The notes under the pieces were generated by a model that made no database searches, was not told where the DNA came from, and saw nothing but the letters and a program-made list of their open reading frames with translations. The position numbers were made by a program, and so were the translations under genes. A stretch of 39,447 nt of DNA. Origin: Hominiventricola filiformis. Lineage in GTDB: Bacteria > Bacillota > Clostridia > Lachnospirales > Lachnospiraceae. Of the stretch, positions 14,543 through 21,642 are shown piece by piece; the stretch's first letter is position 1, and each line of letters starts with the position of its first letter. The stretch spans positions 1 through 39,447 of the forward strand of contig NZ_JAJEPS010000024.1 of NCBI RefSeq assembly GCF_020686965.1, in the 5' to 3' direction.

Positions 14543-15324
14543 CTATCCTCCTTCAAAACTTCTTCGGTTAAGCTCTTGTATGCACATGCTACTTTTCCTT
14601 TTGGATCATAGGAATAGATACTTTTTCCTTCCACACTGACTTCCGCAGCTCTGACTGACATCGGAATTTCAGAACCAAATACCTTGATGGATGCAGAATA
14701 TGTATCGTACACCATCAATGAAATATCCCTTGCATAATTTGTCCTGTAATCTACCATTGTCAGCAAAATTCCCTCTATCTTGAGCTTTGGATTCAGCTGT
14801 TTCTTCACCCTACCAATAGTCTTGATCAGCTGCTGTAACCCTTTGACTGGAAGATAAGCCGCCTGTACCGGAATCAGCACTGAATCCGCACATGCCAATG
14901 CGTTGATTGTCATCATTCCCAGAGACGGCATACAGTCTATAAGGATGAAATCATAAAACTCTCGCAGCTTATCAACCAGTGATCTGAGAATCAGTTCCCT
15001 GCTCATAGCATTTACCAAAGATACCTCTATAGCTGATAATTCAATGTTAGCCGGAATCAGATCCACGCCCTCTCTATGATGAAGAATTGTTTTTTCCATA
15101 TTCAGTTTTTCATCATTCACAACATTCAGCATCAATGTAGCCAACGAATACTCCATCTCATCTGGTTCCTCATATCCTAAGCTGATAGTAAGGCTTCCCT
15201 GTGGATCGGCATCGATCAGCAACACCTTTTTTCCTTTCTGTGCCAGCCCTATTCCCAGATTCACACATGATACCGTTTTACCAACTCCACCTTTTTGATT
15301 TGATACTGCAATTACTCTACACAT
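14539..15324 (-). CDS. parA: ParA-family partition ATPase of the plasmid-type module
   Basis: The 261-residue protein is a type Ia/Ib-like ParA ATPase with a deviant Walker A motif KGGVGKT (residues 11-17), LLIDADPQGSLTISLG, and a Walker B-like DFILIDCMPSLGMMTINAL. It lacks an N-terminal helix-turn-helix, so it probably does not repress its own promoter directly. It binds DNA non-specifically when ATP-bound and moves ParB-centromere complexes. The start at 15324 has GGAGG seven bases upstream; an in-frame ATG five codons earlier lacks this. It lies between two ParB-like genes, close after the upstream one and overlapping the downstream one by 4 bp. It is clearly distinct from the chromosomal ParA at 20670-21446. 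Confidence 0.9.
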   Translation of the reverse strand: MCRVIAVSNQKGGVGKTVSCVNLGIGLAQKGKKVLLIDADPQGSLTISLGYEEPDEMEYSLATLMLNVVNDEKLNMEKTILHHREGVDLIPANIELSAIEVSLVNAMSRELILRSLVDKLREFYDFILIDCMPSLGMMTINALACADSVLIPVQAAYLPVKGLQQLIKTIGRVKKQLNPKLKIEGILLTMVDYRTNYARDISLMVYDTYSASIKVFGSEIPMSVRAAEVSVEGKSIYSYDPKGKVACAYKSLTEEVLKEDR

Positions 15325-15338
15325 ACGTTTTCCTCCCA

Positions 15339-16199
15339 TTATTCAAATGTCATATTGATTTTTAATAGTGTCAGTATTTCTCTTTTCATCTGTTCAGCAG
15401 TGTAATAGGATGGAAAATACCTGTATAACTGCTCATTTTTGAAAACCACCCGGTCAATATCTTTCTGCTTAATCTCGCTTAAAAGCTCCTCTATCTTTTC
15501 CTGACTAAAGTTTCCGTCTTCCTGTAATTTTTTGATTCTGATTGCCTGGGACAGATTTGGTGTTCCCAATGTACTCTCCATTGCATCCAGCACAGTCTTC
15601 TGATTTTTTTCGGTTAATGATGCCAGTTCCACAGCTATCGTAAATCCCATTGTTTCGTCATCCACTTTTTCAAGCAGTTCTGGAATCAGTTTGGTAAGTT
15701 TCAAATATCTCTGCACCTGCTTGGGACTGTCCCCACATTCTTCGCTTATGACCTCCACACTCTTTTTCCCGGTCAGATAGTCAACCTGGCTACATTTTCG
15801 TCTACCGGCCTTTCTCTTGAGCACATCATATTTCATCTTATAAGCAAATGCTTTTTCGCTCGGTGAAATCCGCTCCCTCTGCAAATTGGCATCTACCATT
15901 GAAATAATGGCATCCTCCTCAATCATGTATCTGATAATGACAGGGACCTTTGTGTATTTCAGTTGCTGTGCTGCATACTTTCTTCTGTGACCAGAAATGA
16001 TTTCATAAAATCCTTCCGGTCTCGGTCTTACAATCAGAGGATTAAGAATCCCATATTTCTTGATGGATTCCTGTAACTCTTTCATCTGACTGTCTGCCTG
16101 TACCTTGAATGGATGATTTTTAAAGTCCCTGAGCCGTTCAATCTCTATCTCAACGACTTTCTCATCTGGATCTCTTTGATCTTCTTTTCGTACTTCCAT
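15339..16199 (-). CDS. Second ParB-family protein of the module, first gene of the operon
   Basis: The 286-residue protein is a paralogue of the downstream ParB: FKNHPFKVQADSQMKELQES, KYGILNPLIVRP, GHRRKYAA and the shared C-terminal YFPSYYTAEQ block. A helix-turn-helix lies about 135-185 (VISEECGDSPKQVQRYLKL). Two ParB-like proteins flanking one ParA is unusual. One may bind the centromere while the other regulates the operon or acts as a noc-like spacer protein (inference). I place the start at 16199, where AAGGAGG lies five bases upstream; the open frame extends to 16265 but that part runs through the leader terminator hairpin. The leader holds an attenuator and the GGGTGG repeat cluster. 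Confidence 0.85.
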   Translation of the reverse strand: MEVRKEDQRDPDEKVVEIEIERLRDFKNHPFKVQADSQMKELQESIKKYGILNPLIVRPRPEGFYEIISGHRRKYAAQQLKYTKVPVIIRYMIEEDAIISMVDANLQRERISPSEKAFAYKMKYDVLKRKAGRRKCSQVDYLTGKKSVEVISEECGDSPKQVQRYLKLTKLIPELLEKVDDETMGFTIAVELASLTEKNQKTVLDAMESTLGTPNLSQAIRIKKLQEDGNFSQEKIEELLSEIKQKDIDRVVFKNEQLYRYFPSYYTAEQMKREILTLLKINMTFE

Positions 16200-16223
16200 G
16201 TAATCCTCCTTTTCTTCTGGACG

Positions 16224-16264
16224 AAAAAATGCCCAGACTAGACTTGTTACATCTAATCTGAGCA
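16224..16264 (-). terminator. Leader terminator / attenuator of the par-rep operon
   Basis: A 13-bp stem (arms 16252-16264 and 16230-16242, with some G-U pairs) is followed by TTTTTT on the minus strand, ending about 15 bp before the ribosome site of the first gene. A competing short helix (16274-16278 with 16258-16262) overlaps its left arm. This is the layout of a transcription attenuator. Confidence 0.6.
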
Positions 16265-16359
16265 TCTATCTTTCTCAGGTCTGAATCGTACAGACAAGAA
16301 AACCAAATTTACATCCATTGACAACCCTTTTTCTTCCCTACACCATATGCCACACATCC

Positions 16360-16456
16360 GGGTGGAAAATCATAGTTTTCAAATGGGTGGTAAAATCTTA
16401 TTTTGGGTGGATGAAATCCTTCTGTTTTTTCAACTCTGGGTGGAAATTTCCACCCA
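16360..16456. promoter_or_regulatory. GGGTGG repeat cluster with 20-bp perfect palindrome
   Basis: GGGTGG followed by an A/T-rich stretch occurs at 16360, 16385, 16405 and 16438, with an inverted copy at 16450. The last pair forms a perfect 10+10 palindrome, TGGGTGGAAA joined to TTTCCACCCA (16437-16456). The cluster lies upstream of the partition operon, where a plasmid centromere or operator for a ParB protein is expected. Confidence 0.65.
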
Positions 16457-16460
16457 AGAT

Positions 16461-16499
16461 AAAAAAAAGCGGCAATGACTTTTTACAATCATTACCGCT
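16461..16499 (-). terminator. Terminator of tRNA-Arg
   Basis: Arms 16468-16478 and 16489-16499 pair over 11 bp (one G-U) and are followed on the minus strand by eight T residues. It begins 10 bp after the tRNA 3' end. Confidence 0.88.
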
Positions 16500-16508
16500 A
16501 AAATTTAG

Positions 16509-16580
16509 CGTCTCCTATAGGAATCGAACCTACAATAGAGCTTTAGGAGAGCCCCGTTATATCCATTTAACTAAGGAGAC
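16509..16580 (-). tRNA. tRNA-Arg (anticodon CCU)
   Basis: The minus strand folds as a full cloverleaf: acceptor GTCTCCT with AGGAGAC and discriminator G, D-stem GTTA/TAAC, anticodon stem GGGCT/AGCTC with loop CTCCTAA (anticodon CCT), and a T-arm with TTCGATT. The 3' CCA is not encoded. It has its own strong terminator. Its 5' half is duplicated at 16871-16903. tRNA-Arg(CCU) genes are common integration targets for mobile elements, and the plasmid-type module begins immediately beyond it. Confidence 0.9.
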
Positions 16581-16757
16581 AAATGCCGTATTTCCGGGCT
16601 TTTTCAACCCTTTGGCTCCGGCTGCCATCATTTATAACTCCAACACTTTCGTGATGAATTATCTCTTTCTTATCTCTTCTGATTTTTCAGATTTCGCTTC
16701 CTTAAATGACCCTCAAACGCTACCCTTTTTCTTCAAAAGGGTTCCGCCATGGTTCTA

Positions 16758-16798
16758 CCTTAGGAGGCGAACGCTCTATCCTGCTGAGCTACAGAGAC
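16758..16798 (-). pseudogene. 5' half of a second tRNA-Arg(CCU)-like gene
   Basis: The minus strand reads GTCTCTGTAGCTCAGCAGG and continues through a D-arm and TTCGCCTCCTAAGG, the 5' half of a tRNA up to the anticodon loop. The 3' anticodon stem, T-arm and acceptor are absent and replaced by unrelated sequence. It cannot make a tRNA. The break lies exactly in the anticodon loop. Confidence 0.65.
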
Positions 16799-16835
16799 TT
16801 ATATTAAATTGAGACTGGCAACGATCACTTTTCCC

Positions 16836-16900
16836 CGTAAGGCAGCTGGTAGAGCACAACCTTAGGAGGACCCCGTTATATCCATTTAACTAAGGAGACA
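16836..16900. pseudogene. Two tRNA 5' halves joined head to head
   Basis: A plus-strand half with D-arm GGCAGCTGGTAGAGC (16841 onward) runs to CCTTAGGAGG at 16860-16869. It then switches to the reverse complement of the tRNA-Arg 5' half (16871-16900). Neither half has its 3' partner. The junction again lies at the anticodon-loop sequence, as in the fragment at 16758-16798. Confidence 0.55.
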
Positions 16901-16903
16901 AAT

Positions 16904-16930
16904 ACATGGCTCCTTATTCAGAAGCCATGT
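16904..16930 (-). terminator. Hairpin after the DUF3881 gene
   Basis: ACATGGCT (16904-16911) pairs with AGCCATGT (16923-16930). It begins just beyond the stop of the DUF3881 gene; the T-run is weak (ATTTG), so its efficiency is uncertain. Confidence 0.45.
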
Positions 16931-16936
16931 TTTATC

Positions 16937-17821
16937 TTACCATTTTTCTTCAAAATGCACAAGTCCCTGGAGCCAGATTATTCCGCGGAATCGTCTTCCT
17001 CTCTCTGGTACTCCCAACAGATCCTGCTCATTAATGCAGACATCCAAAACGATGCTGTTCGACTCAATGGTCATCACATAAATCTTTTCTCCGGTCTTAC
17101 TATTCTCCCGGAGTTCCACATCAAGAATATCTCCCATGATGTTGTAATGATCGCATTCCACACCACATGGCATAAAATGCGTTGTTACGATAGAAAAGAC
17201 ATCCTCATCTGCAATTCTTCTGGAAATCATGGAGTAAGTATCCATGTCCTCCAGTGTTAGATTTTCGATGGCATCTTCATCTCCGTTTCTGGCTGCCTGA
17301 ATCATCCGGGACCGTTCCTGATTTGATTTGATCTCAGATACCACCGGTGTCTTCTGATAGACCGGCATGAGAATCTTTCCTTCCACAGAAAGTCCCGACA
17401 GAATCAGGGAAGCAGAAAAACTGTCTGATCTGCCATATCTTCTTTTATTCAGGTATTCTGTAACATTTTGCAGATAGAAGATCAGAGTCACGCCCAGATT
17501 CATATCATCGCAAACGCCACAGTAAGCTTCTTTCTCAGCCTGACGCTCAATGGTCATATCCTCATAAAACCGTTCCGTCTTTCCGGAAAAATACGGAATA
17601 CAGTAATCCATGTGATATTCATCATTTTCGTCATACACTCCGCGGGCCAGAAGTCCCATCTGGTCAGCAAATGCCTTTCTGCGTTCAGAGAACTCTTCTC
17701 CTTCTGCAGTTACCGTCGTTTCTTCTGACTGATAGCATTCCGCGGTAAACTGAGCCAGAGCCTCATACTCTTCTCTTTTGTGAACCTTGCTGAAACCAAC
17801 TGCCCTTAGATACCGATGCAA
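16937..17821 (-). CDS. DUF3881 family protein
   Basis: The 294-residue soluble protein starts HRYLRAVGFSKV, the hallmark of the DUF3881 family that I know only from Lachnospiraceae and close relatives. The middle contains an acidic segment (GVYDENDEYHMDYCIPYFSG) and the C-terminus a beta-rich part (SIVLDVCINEQDLLGVPERG). No catalytic motif is evident and the function is unknown. The start codon is TTG at 17821, preceded by AGGAGG seven bases upstream; no alternative ATG has a ribosome site. It follows serS by 10 bp and is probably co-transcribed with it. It marks the first core gene next to the accessory block. Confidence 0.7.
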   Translation of the reverse strand: MHRYLRAVGFSKVHKREEYEALAQFTAECYQSEETTVTAEGEEFSERRKAFADQMGLLARGVYDENDEYHMDYCIPYFSGKTERFYEDMTIERQAEKEAYCGVCDDMNLGVTLIFYLQNVTEYLNKRRYGRSDSFSASLILSGLSVEGKILMPVYQKTPVVSEIKSNQERSRMIQAARNGDEDAIENLTLEDMDTYSMISRRIADEDVFSIVTTHFMPCGVECDHYNIMGDILDVELRENSKTGEKIYVMTIESNSIVLDVCINEQDLLGVPERGRRFRGIIWLQGLVHFEEKW

Positions 17822-17831
17822 GAGCTACCTC

Positions 17832-19109
17832 CTATCTGATCTCTGTCATTCCACCCATATACGGACGCAGTACTTCCGGAATGCGAACACTGCCATCTGC
17901 CTGAAGGTTGTTCTCCAGGAATGCAATGAGCATACGAGGCGGAGCAACTACAGTGTTGTTTAATGTATGAGCAAAATATTTTCCATTTTCTCCGTCTACA
18001 CGGATCTTCAGTCTTCTTGCCTGAGCATCGCCAAGATTTGAGCAGCTTCCTACTTCAAAGTATTTTTTCTGTCTCGGAGACCATGCCTCAACGTCTACAG
18101 ATTTTACTTTCAGATCTGCCAGGTCACCGGAGCAGCACTCCAGAGTACGAACCGGAATATCCATGGAACGGAACAGATCTACAGTATTCTGCCACAGTTT
18201 ATCAAACCACATCTTACTGTCTTCCGGTTTGCAGACTACGATCATTTCCTGTTTCTCAAACTGATGAATTCTGTATACTCCTCTCTCCTCGATGCCGTGA
18301 GCGCCTTTTTCTTTACGGAAGCACGGAGAATAGCTGGTTAATGTATACGGAAGTTTCTCCTCCGGAATGATCTGATCAATGAATTTACCAATCATAGAAT
18401 GCTCGCTGGTTCCGATGAGATAAAGATCTTCTCCCTCAATCTTGTACATCATGGCATCCATCTCTGCAAAACTCATAACACCTGTAACCACATTACTGCG
18501 GATCATGAAAGGCGGTACACAGTAAGTAAATCCACGGTTAATCATGAAATCTCTTGCATAAGAGATAACTGCGGAATGAAGTCTTGCAATATCTCCCATC
18601 AGATAATAGAATCCATTTCCTGCCACTCTTCTGGCACTGTCAAGATCAATACCATTGAAACGCTCCATAATCTCGGTATGATACGGAATTTCAAAATCCG
18701 GAACTACCGGCTCACCGTATCTCTGTACCTCTACATTCTCAGTATCATTCTTTCCAATCGGAACGCTCGGATCAATGATGTTCGGAATGGTCATCATGAT
18801 CTTGGTTACTTTCTCATCCAGTTCTTTTTCTTTTACAGACAGTTCTTCCAGTTTTTTGGCATCAGCTGCAACCTGTTTTTTTACCGTTTCTGCCTCTTCC
18901 TTCTTACCCTGTGCCATCAAAGCACCAATCTGTTTGGAAATTTTGTTCTTCTCACTTCTTAACTGGTCTGCTTCCTGCTGTGCAGCTCTTCTCTCTGCAT
19001 CCAGCGCGATGACTTCATCTACCAGCGGAAGTTTCTGATCCTGGAATTTATTTTTGATATTCTGTTTTACAATATCCGGATTTTCTCTGACAAATTTTAA
19101 ATCTAACAT
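17832..19109 (-). CDS. serS: Seryl-tRNA synthetase
   Basis: Charges tRNA-Ser (and tRNA-Sec) with serine in the cytoplasm. The 425-residue length is standard. Residues 1-110 form the long antiparallel coiled coil that clamps the tRNA variable arm (DLKFVRENPDIVKQNIKNKF). The class II core carries motif 2 (CFRKEKGAHGIEERGVYR) and motif 3 (GSCSNLGDAQARRLKIRV). The start is the ATG at 19109 with AGGAGG in front; the frame extends to 19175 but that part has no ribosome site. There is little room for a T-box leader upstream (73 bp to the preceding gene), so regulation by uncharged tRNA is not apparent. Confidence 0.97.
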   Translation of the reverse strand: MLDLKFVRENPDIVKQNIKNKFQDQKLPLVDEVIALDAERRAAQQEADQLRSEKNKISKQIGALMAQGKKEEAETVKKQVAADAKKLEELSVKEKELDEKVTKIMMTIPNIIDPSVPIGKNDTENVEVQRYGEPVVPDFEIPYHTEIMERFNGIDLDSARRVAGNGFYYLMGDIARLHSAVISYARDFMINRGFTYCVPPFMIRSNVVTGVMSFAEMDAMMYKIEGEDLYLIGTSEHSMIGKFIDQIIPEEKLPYTLTSYSPCFRKEKGAHGIEERGVYRIHQFEKQEMIVVCKPEDSKMWFDKLWQNTVDLFRSMDIPVRTLECCSGDLADLKVKSVDVEAWSPRQKKYFEVGSCSNLGDAQARRLKIRVDGENGKYFAHTLNNTVVAPPRMLIAFLENNLQADGSVRIPEVLRPYMGGMTEIR

Positions 19110-19182
19110 AACGTCCTCCTGTGTTCTCTTTGAACCTATCTTATTTATATTATCTGCTCTTTGGCAAGAATGCAAGGTCTTA

Positions 19183-19716
19183 TTACTCGAATTTTTCCTT
19201 ATTTACCGCGATTTTTAAGGCTTTCTGCTCTTCTTCAGACATTTCGATGCTGCATTTGCCGCCCGAGATCGTTTTTACATAAGAATAGCAACCTTCACGG
19301 CTGTACATGGAATTAACCAAAATTCCATTATCTTCCTTATCTAACAGTGCTACTGCATAGCTTAATTTTCCGCTCATTTCACGAAATGCATCATACTTTA
19401 CCAGTCCGGTTTTCTGATATACATGCTGCAGGTTTTCAAAAATAGACTCAATCTGTCTGTCTTTTTCTTCATTGGATTTTTCCAACGCCTCGATTCTCTC
19501 AAACTGCGCCAGTACTGTCTCTTCCATGGATTCCATATCTTTTCCCCGCATAAAACGATCATAAGTACGATACAGTTTTTTAAACTTTCCCATCAGTCTG
19601 ATCTGCATAATCAGCAAAACCAGAAACAAAATTAAAATCAAGGCAACAATTCCTGCTTTTACATAGAATGGATCTATTCCATTGGATGTCAGAAAGATTG
19701 AAATCATACTATTCAT
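19183..19716 (-). CDS. DUF4446 family membrane protein
   Basis: The 177-residue protein has a single N-terminal membrane helix (about residues 20-38, VALILILFLVLLIMQI), a charged coiled coil (FERIEALEKSNEEKDRQIES) and a globular C-terminal part with FREMSGKLSYAVALLD and GCYSYVKTISGG. This is the DUF4446 architecture regularly found directly downstream of parAB near the origin in Clostridia. The function is unknown; the location suggests a link to chromosome segregation or cell envelope, which is inference. GGAG lies about nine bases before the ATG. It follows parB by 57 bp and is probably in the same operon. Confidence 0.8.
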   Translation of the reverse strand: MNSMISIFLTSNGIDPFYVKAGIVALILILFLVLLIMQIRLMGKFKKLYRTYDRFMRGKDMESMEETVLAQFERIEALEKSNEEKDRQIESIFENLQHVYQKTGLVKYDAFREMSGKLSYAVALLDKEDNGILVNSMYSREGCYSYVKTISGGKCSIEMSEEEQKALKIAVNKEKFE

Positions 19717-19773
19717 TTCATTTTCTCCTTCGTTATGTTATCTAAATATTAAGTCTTATTCACTTATGTTATC

Positions 19774-20679
19774 TTATTTCATTAAAATTTCCATCAAACG
19801 TTCCAGTTCATCCATGGAATAATATTCGATCTCGATCTTACCCTTCTGATCATTTTTTCTGTTTATGGAAACTTTTGTACCTAGTGCAGCCTTCATTTTT
19901 TCTTCTAGATCCTGAAAAACAGCTGCCTGCTGTGCATTTTCTTCTTTCTTTTCCGGCTTTTTCTTTCCGAGATTCTTTACCAGTTTCTCTACATCCCGGA
20001 CACTGAGTTTTTCATTATAAATCTTTGTTGCCATCTGAAACTGCAGGTCATTATCTTCAATTGTAAGAAGTGCTCTTGCATGTCCGGTGGAAAGCATTCC
20101 TTCAATGACCATCTGCTGCACTCTCTCATCCAGTTTGAGCAGACGCATAGAATTAGTAACTGCGGTTCTGCTCTTTGACACACGCTCTGCTACCTCTTCC
20201 TGCTTGAGATTGAATTCTGTAAGCAAGCGCTTATAAGCGGCAGCTTCCTCAATTGGATTTAAATTTTCTCTCTGAATATTTTCAATAAGGGAAATCTCCA
20301 CGATCTCCTGATCCGTCATTTCACGAATAACAACTGGCACTTCTTTTAGTCCTGCTAATTTTGCAGCACGCCATCTTCTTTCACCGGCAATGATCTCATA
20401 ATAGTCTTTTCGTTGCTGTACAATCAATGGCTGAAGTACACCAAACTGTTTGATGGACTCTGCCAGTTCCTGTAAAGATTCTTCATCAAAAACTTTTCGC
20501 GGCTGTTCCCGGTTCGGTTCCACCTGATTGATCTTCAGCTTGATCTCAATGGGTTTCTCCACAACCTTTTCGACCACTTTTTCTACTACTTTTACTTTTT
20601 TCTCTTTTTCTGCTGTTTTTCCGGTATCTGGAATCAGACTGTCCAATCCTTTTCCAAGCCCGCCGCGTTTTACTGCCAT
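19774..20679 (-). CDS. parB: Chromosome-partition protein ParB/Spo0J
   Basis: A 301-residue ParB that binds the two parS sites at 21513 and 21560, spreads along DNA as a CTP-dependent clamp and recruits SMC near the origin. It has a basic N-terminus (VKRGGLGKGLDSLIPD), as usual for ParA-ATPase stimulation. The ParB domain (about 50-140) carries the CTP-binding motif GERRWRAAK, the helix-turn-helix spans about 150-200 (EEVAERVSKSRTAVTNSMRL), and a C-terminal dimerisation segment follows. A Val-Val-Glu-Lys repeat (residues 28-42) is a species-specific linker. It overlaps the 3' end of parA by 10 bp. Unlike the two plasmid-type ParBs, it is a standard chromosomal Spo0J. Confidence 0.96.
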   Translation of the reverse strand: MAVKRGGLGKGLDSLIPDTGKTAEKEKKVKVVEKVVEKVVEKPIEIKLKINQVEPNREQPRKVFDEESLQELAESIKQFGVLQPLIVQQRKDYYEIIAGERRWRAAKLAGLKEVPVVIREMTDQEIVEISLIENIQRENLNPIEEAAAYKRLLTEFNLKQEEVAERVSKSRTAVTNSMRLLKLDERVQQMVIEGMLSTGHARALLTIEDNDLQFQMATKIYNEKLSVRDVEKLVKNLGKKKPEKKEENAQQAAVFQDLEEKMKAALGTKVSINRKNDQKGKIEIEYYSMDELERLMEILMK

Positions 20680-21446
20680 TCTTCTTCTCCTTTATGAAGT
20701 ACTTCCTGTGCCAGAAGACGGTAGCTTTCCGCTCCCGCTGATCTGGTGTCATATAAATTAATAGGCAGACCATGGCTCGGTGCCTCTGCCAGTCTTACAT
20801 TTCTCGGAATAATGGTTTTGTAAATAGTTTGATGCAGATATCCTTTTACATTTTCCACTACCTGCAAAGACAGATTGGTTCTTGCATCATACATGGTAAA
20901 TACTACACCTTCAATCTCCAGTTCCGGATTCAGACGATCCTGTACCAGTTCGATGGTATGAATCAACTGACTTAATCCTTCCAGTGCATAATATTCACAC
21001 TGAATCGGTACTAATACCGTATCTGCTGCTGTAAGAGCATTGACCGTCAGCATATTTAAAGAAGGCGGACAATCAATAATAATAAAATCATACTGTTTTC
21101 TTACCTTATTTAATGCTTTTTTCAGAATGTACTCTTTTTCATCAATTCCGATCAGTTCAATTTCTGCACCGGCCAGATTTACATTGGATGCAATCAGTGA
21201 CTGATTTTCAATCTCAGTCTCCACAATACAGTCTTCGATACTACATTCTCCAAGTAACAGATCATAAACATTGTTTTCTACTGTATTTTTATCTACACCA
21301 AGCCCGCTGGTTGTGTTTCCCTGTGGATCTATATCGACTGTCAGCACTTTCTGACCAATTTCCGCCAGACAAGCCGACAAATTGATAGATGTTGTGGTCT
21401 TTCCCACTCCACCTTTCTGATTTGCAATTGCAATTATTCGTCCCAC
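20670..21446 (-). CDS. parA: Chromosome-partition ATPase ParA/Soj
   Basis: A 258-residue Soj-type ParA ATPase that works with ParB and influences DnaA activity. The deviant Walker A KGGVGKTT is at residues 11-18, the A' motif is TVDIDPQGNTTSGLG, and Walker B is DFIIIDCPPSLNMLTVNAL. Translation begins at GTG 21446, with GGAG six to seven bases upstream. The promoter lies within the parS region (TTTCAC, 17 bp, TATAAT), so ParB bound at parS1 could control it. No noc gene is present, unlike Bacillus; the hydrolase-like gene takes that place. Confidence 0.96.
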   Translation of the reverse strand: MGRIIAIANQKGGVGKTTTSINLSACLAEIGQKVLTVDIDPQGNTTSGLGVDKNTVENNVYDLLLGECSIEDCIVETEIENQSLIASNVNLAGAEIELIGIDEKEYILKKALNKVRKQYDFIIIDCPPSLNMLTVNALTAADTVLVPIQCEYYALEGLSQLIHTIELVQDRLNPELEIEGVVFTMYDARTNLSLQVVENVKGYLHQTIYKTIIPRNVRLAEAPSHGLPINLYDTRSAGAESYRLLAQEVLHKGEEEWQ

Positions 21447-21497
21447 GTTGCTCTCCTTTATATTTTTTTAGCTTCGCTCATAATTTAGTTCGAAGAT

Positions 21498-21526
21498 ATT
21501 ATATCACACATATGTTTCACGTGAAA
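21498..21526 (-). promoter_or_regulatory. parAB promoter overlapping parS1
   Basis: A perfect TATAAT (21498-21503) is preceded by TTTCAC (21521-21526) at 17 bp on the minus strand. The -35 box is the right half of the parS1 site, so ParB binding there would block RNA polymerase. Confidence 0.65.
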
Positions 21527-21528
21527 CA
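21513..21528. promoter_or_regulatory. parS site 1
   Basis: TGTTTCACGTGAAACA, a perfect 16-bp match to the Firmicute parS consensus, in the parA-hydrolase intergenic region. Confidence 0.95.
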
Positions 21529-21559
21529 TTGGATTCGGCAATTTACTGTCTTTTTTTAA

Positions 21560-21575
21560 TGTTTCACGTGAAACA
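21560..21575. promoter_or_regulatory. parS site 2
   Basis: A second perfect TGTTTCACGTGAAACA, 47 bp from the first. Paired sites beside parAB are typical nucleation points for ParB and SMC. Confidence 0.95.
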
Positions 21576-21586
21576 TTACTTTAGAG

Positions 21587-21615
21587 TTGCCGAAACAGTC
21601 GATATGAGCTAAAAT
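21587..21615 (+). promoter_or_regulatory. Promoter of the hydrolase-like gene
   Basis: TTGCCG and TAAAAT at 17-bp spacing, 28 bp before the TTG start codon and 11 bp after parS2, so this promoter too lies within reach of spreading ParB. Confidence 0.55.
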
Positions 21616-21642
21616 ATATTTATATAGAAAGGAGCGACTGCC

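Larger units (their letters stand above)
16552..16903. repeat. 33-bp direct repeat of the tRNA-Arg 5' half
   Basis: The 33 bases at 16552-16584 (CCCCGTTATATCC onward through the tRNA 5' end plus AAAT) recur at 16871-16903. The copies are 319 bp apart and enclose the truncated tRNA fragment at 16758-16798. Confidence 0.85.

Noticed and set aside
16360..16456. T-box riboswitch (GGGTGG resembles the T-box core)
   Set aside because: The following ACC-GCG part of the T-box core is absent, the units recur four times, and the orientation is opposite to the downstream operon.
16318..16812. A 164-codon plus-strand frame across the tRNA region
   Set aside because: It reads through a terminator, an intact tRNA and tRNA fragments; there is no ribosome site and no protein similarity.
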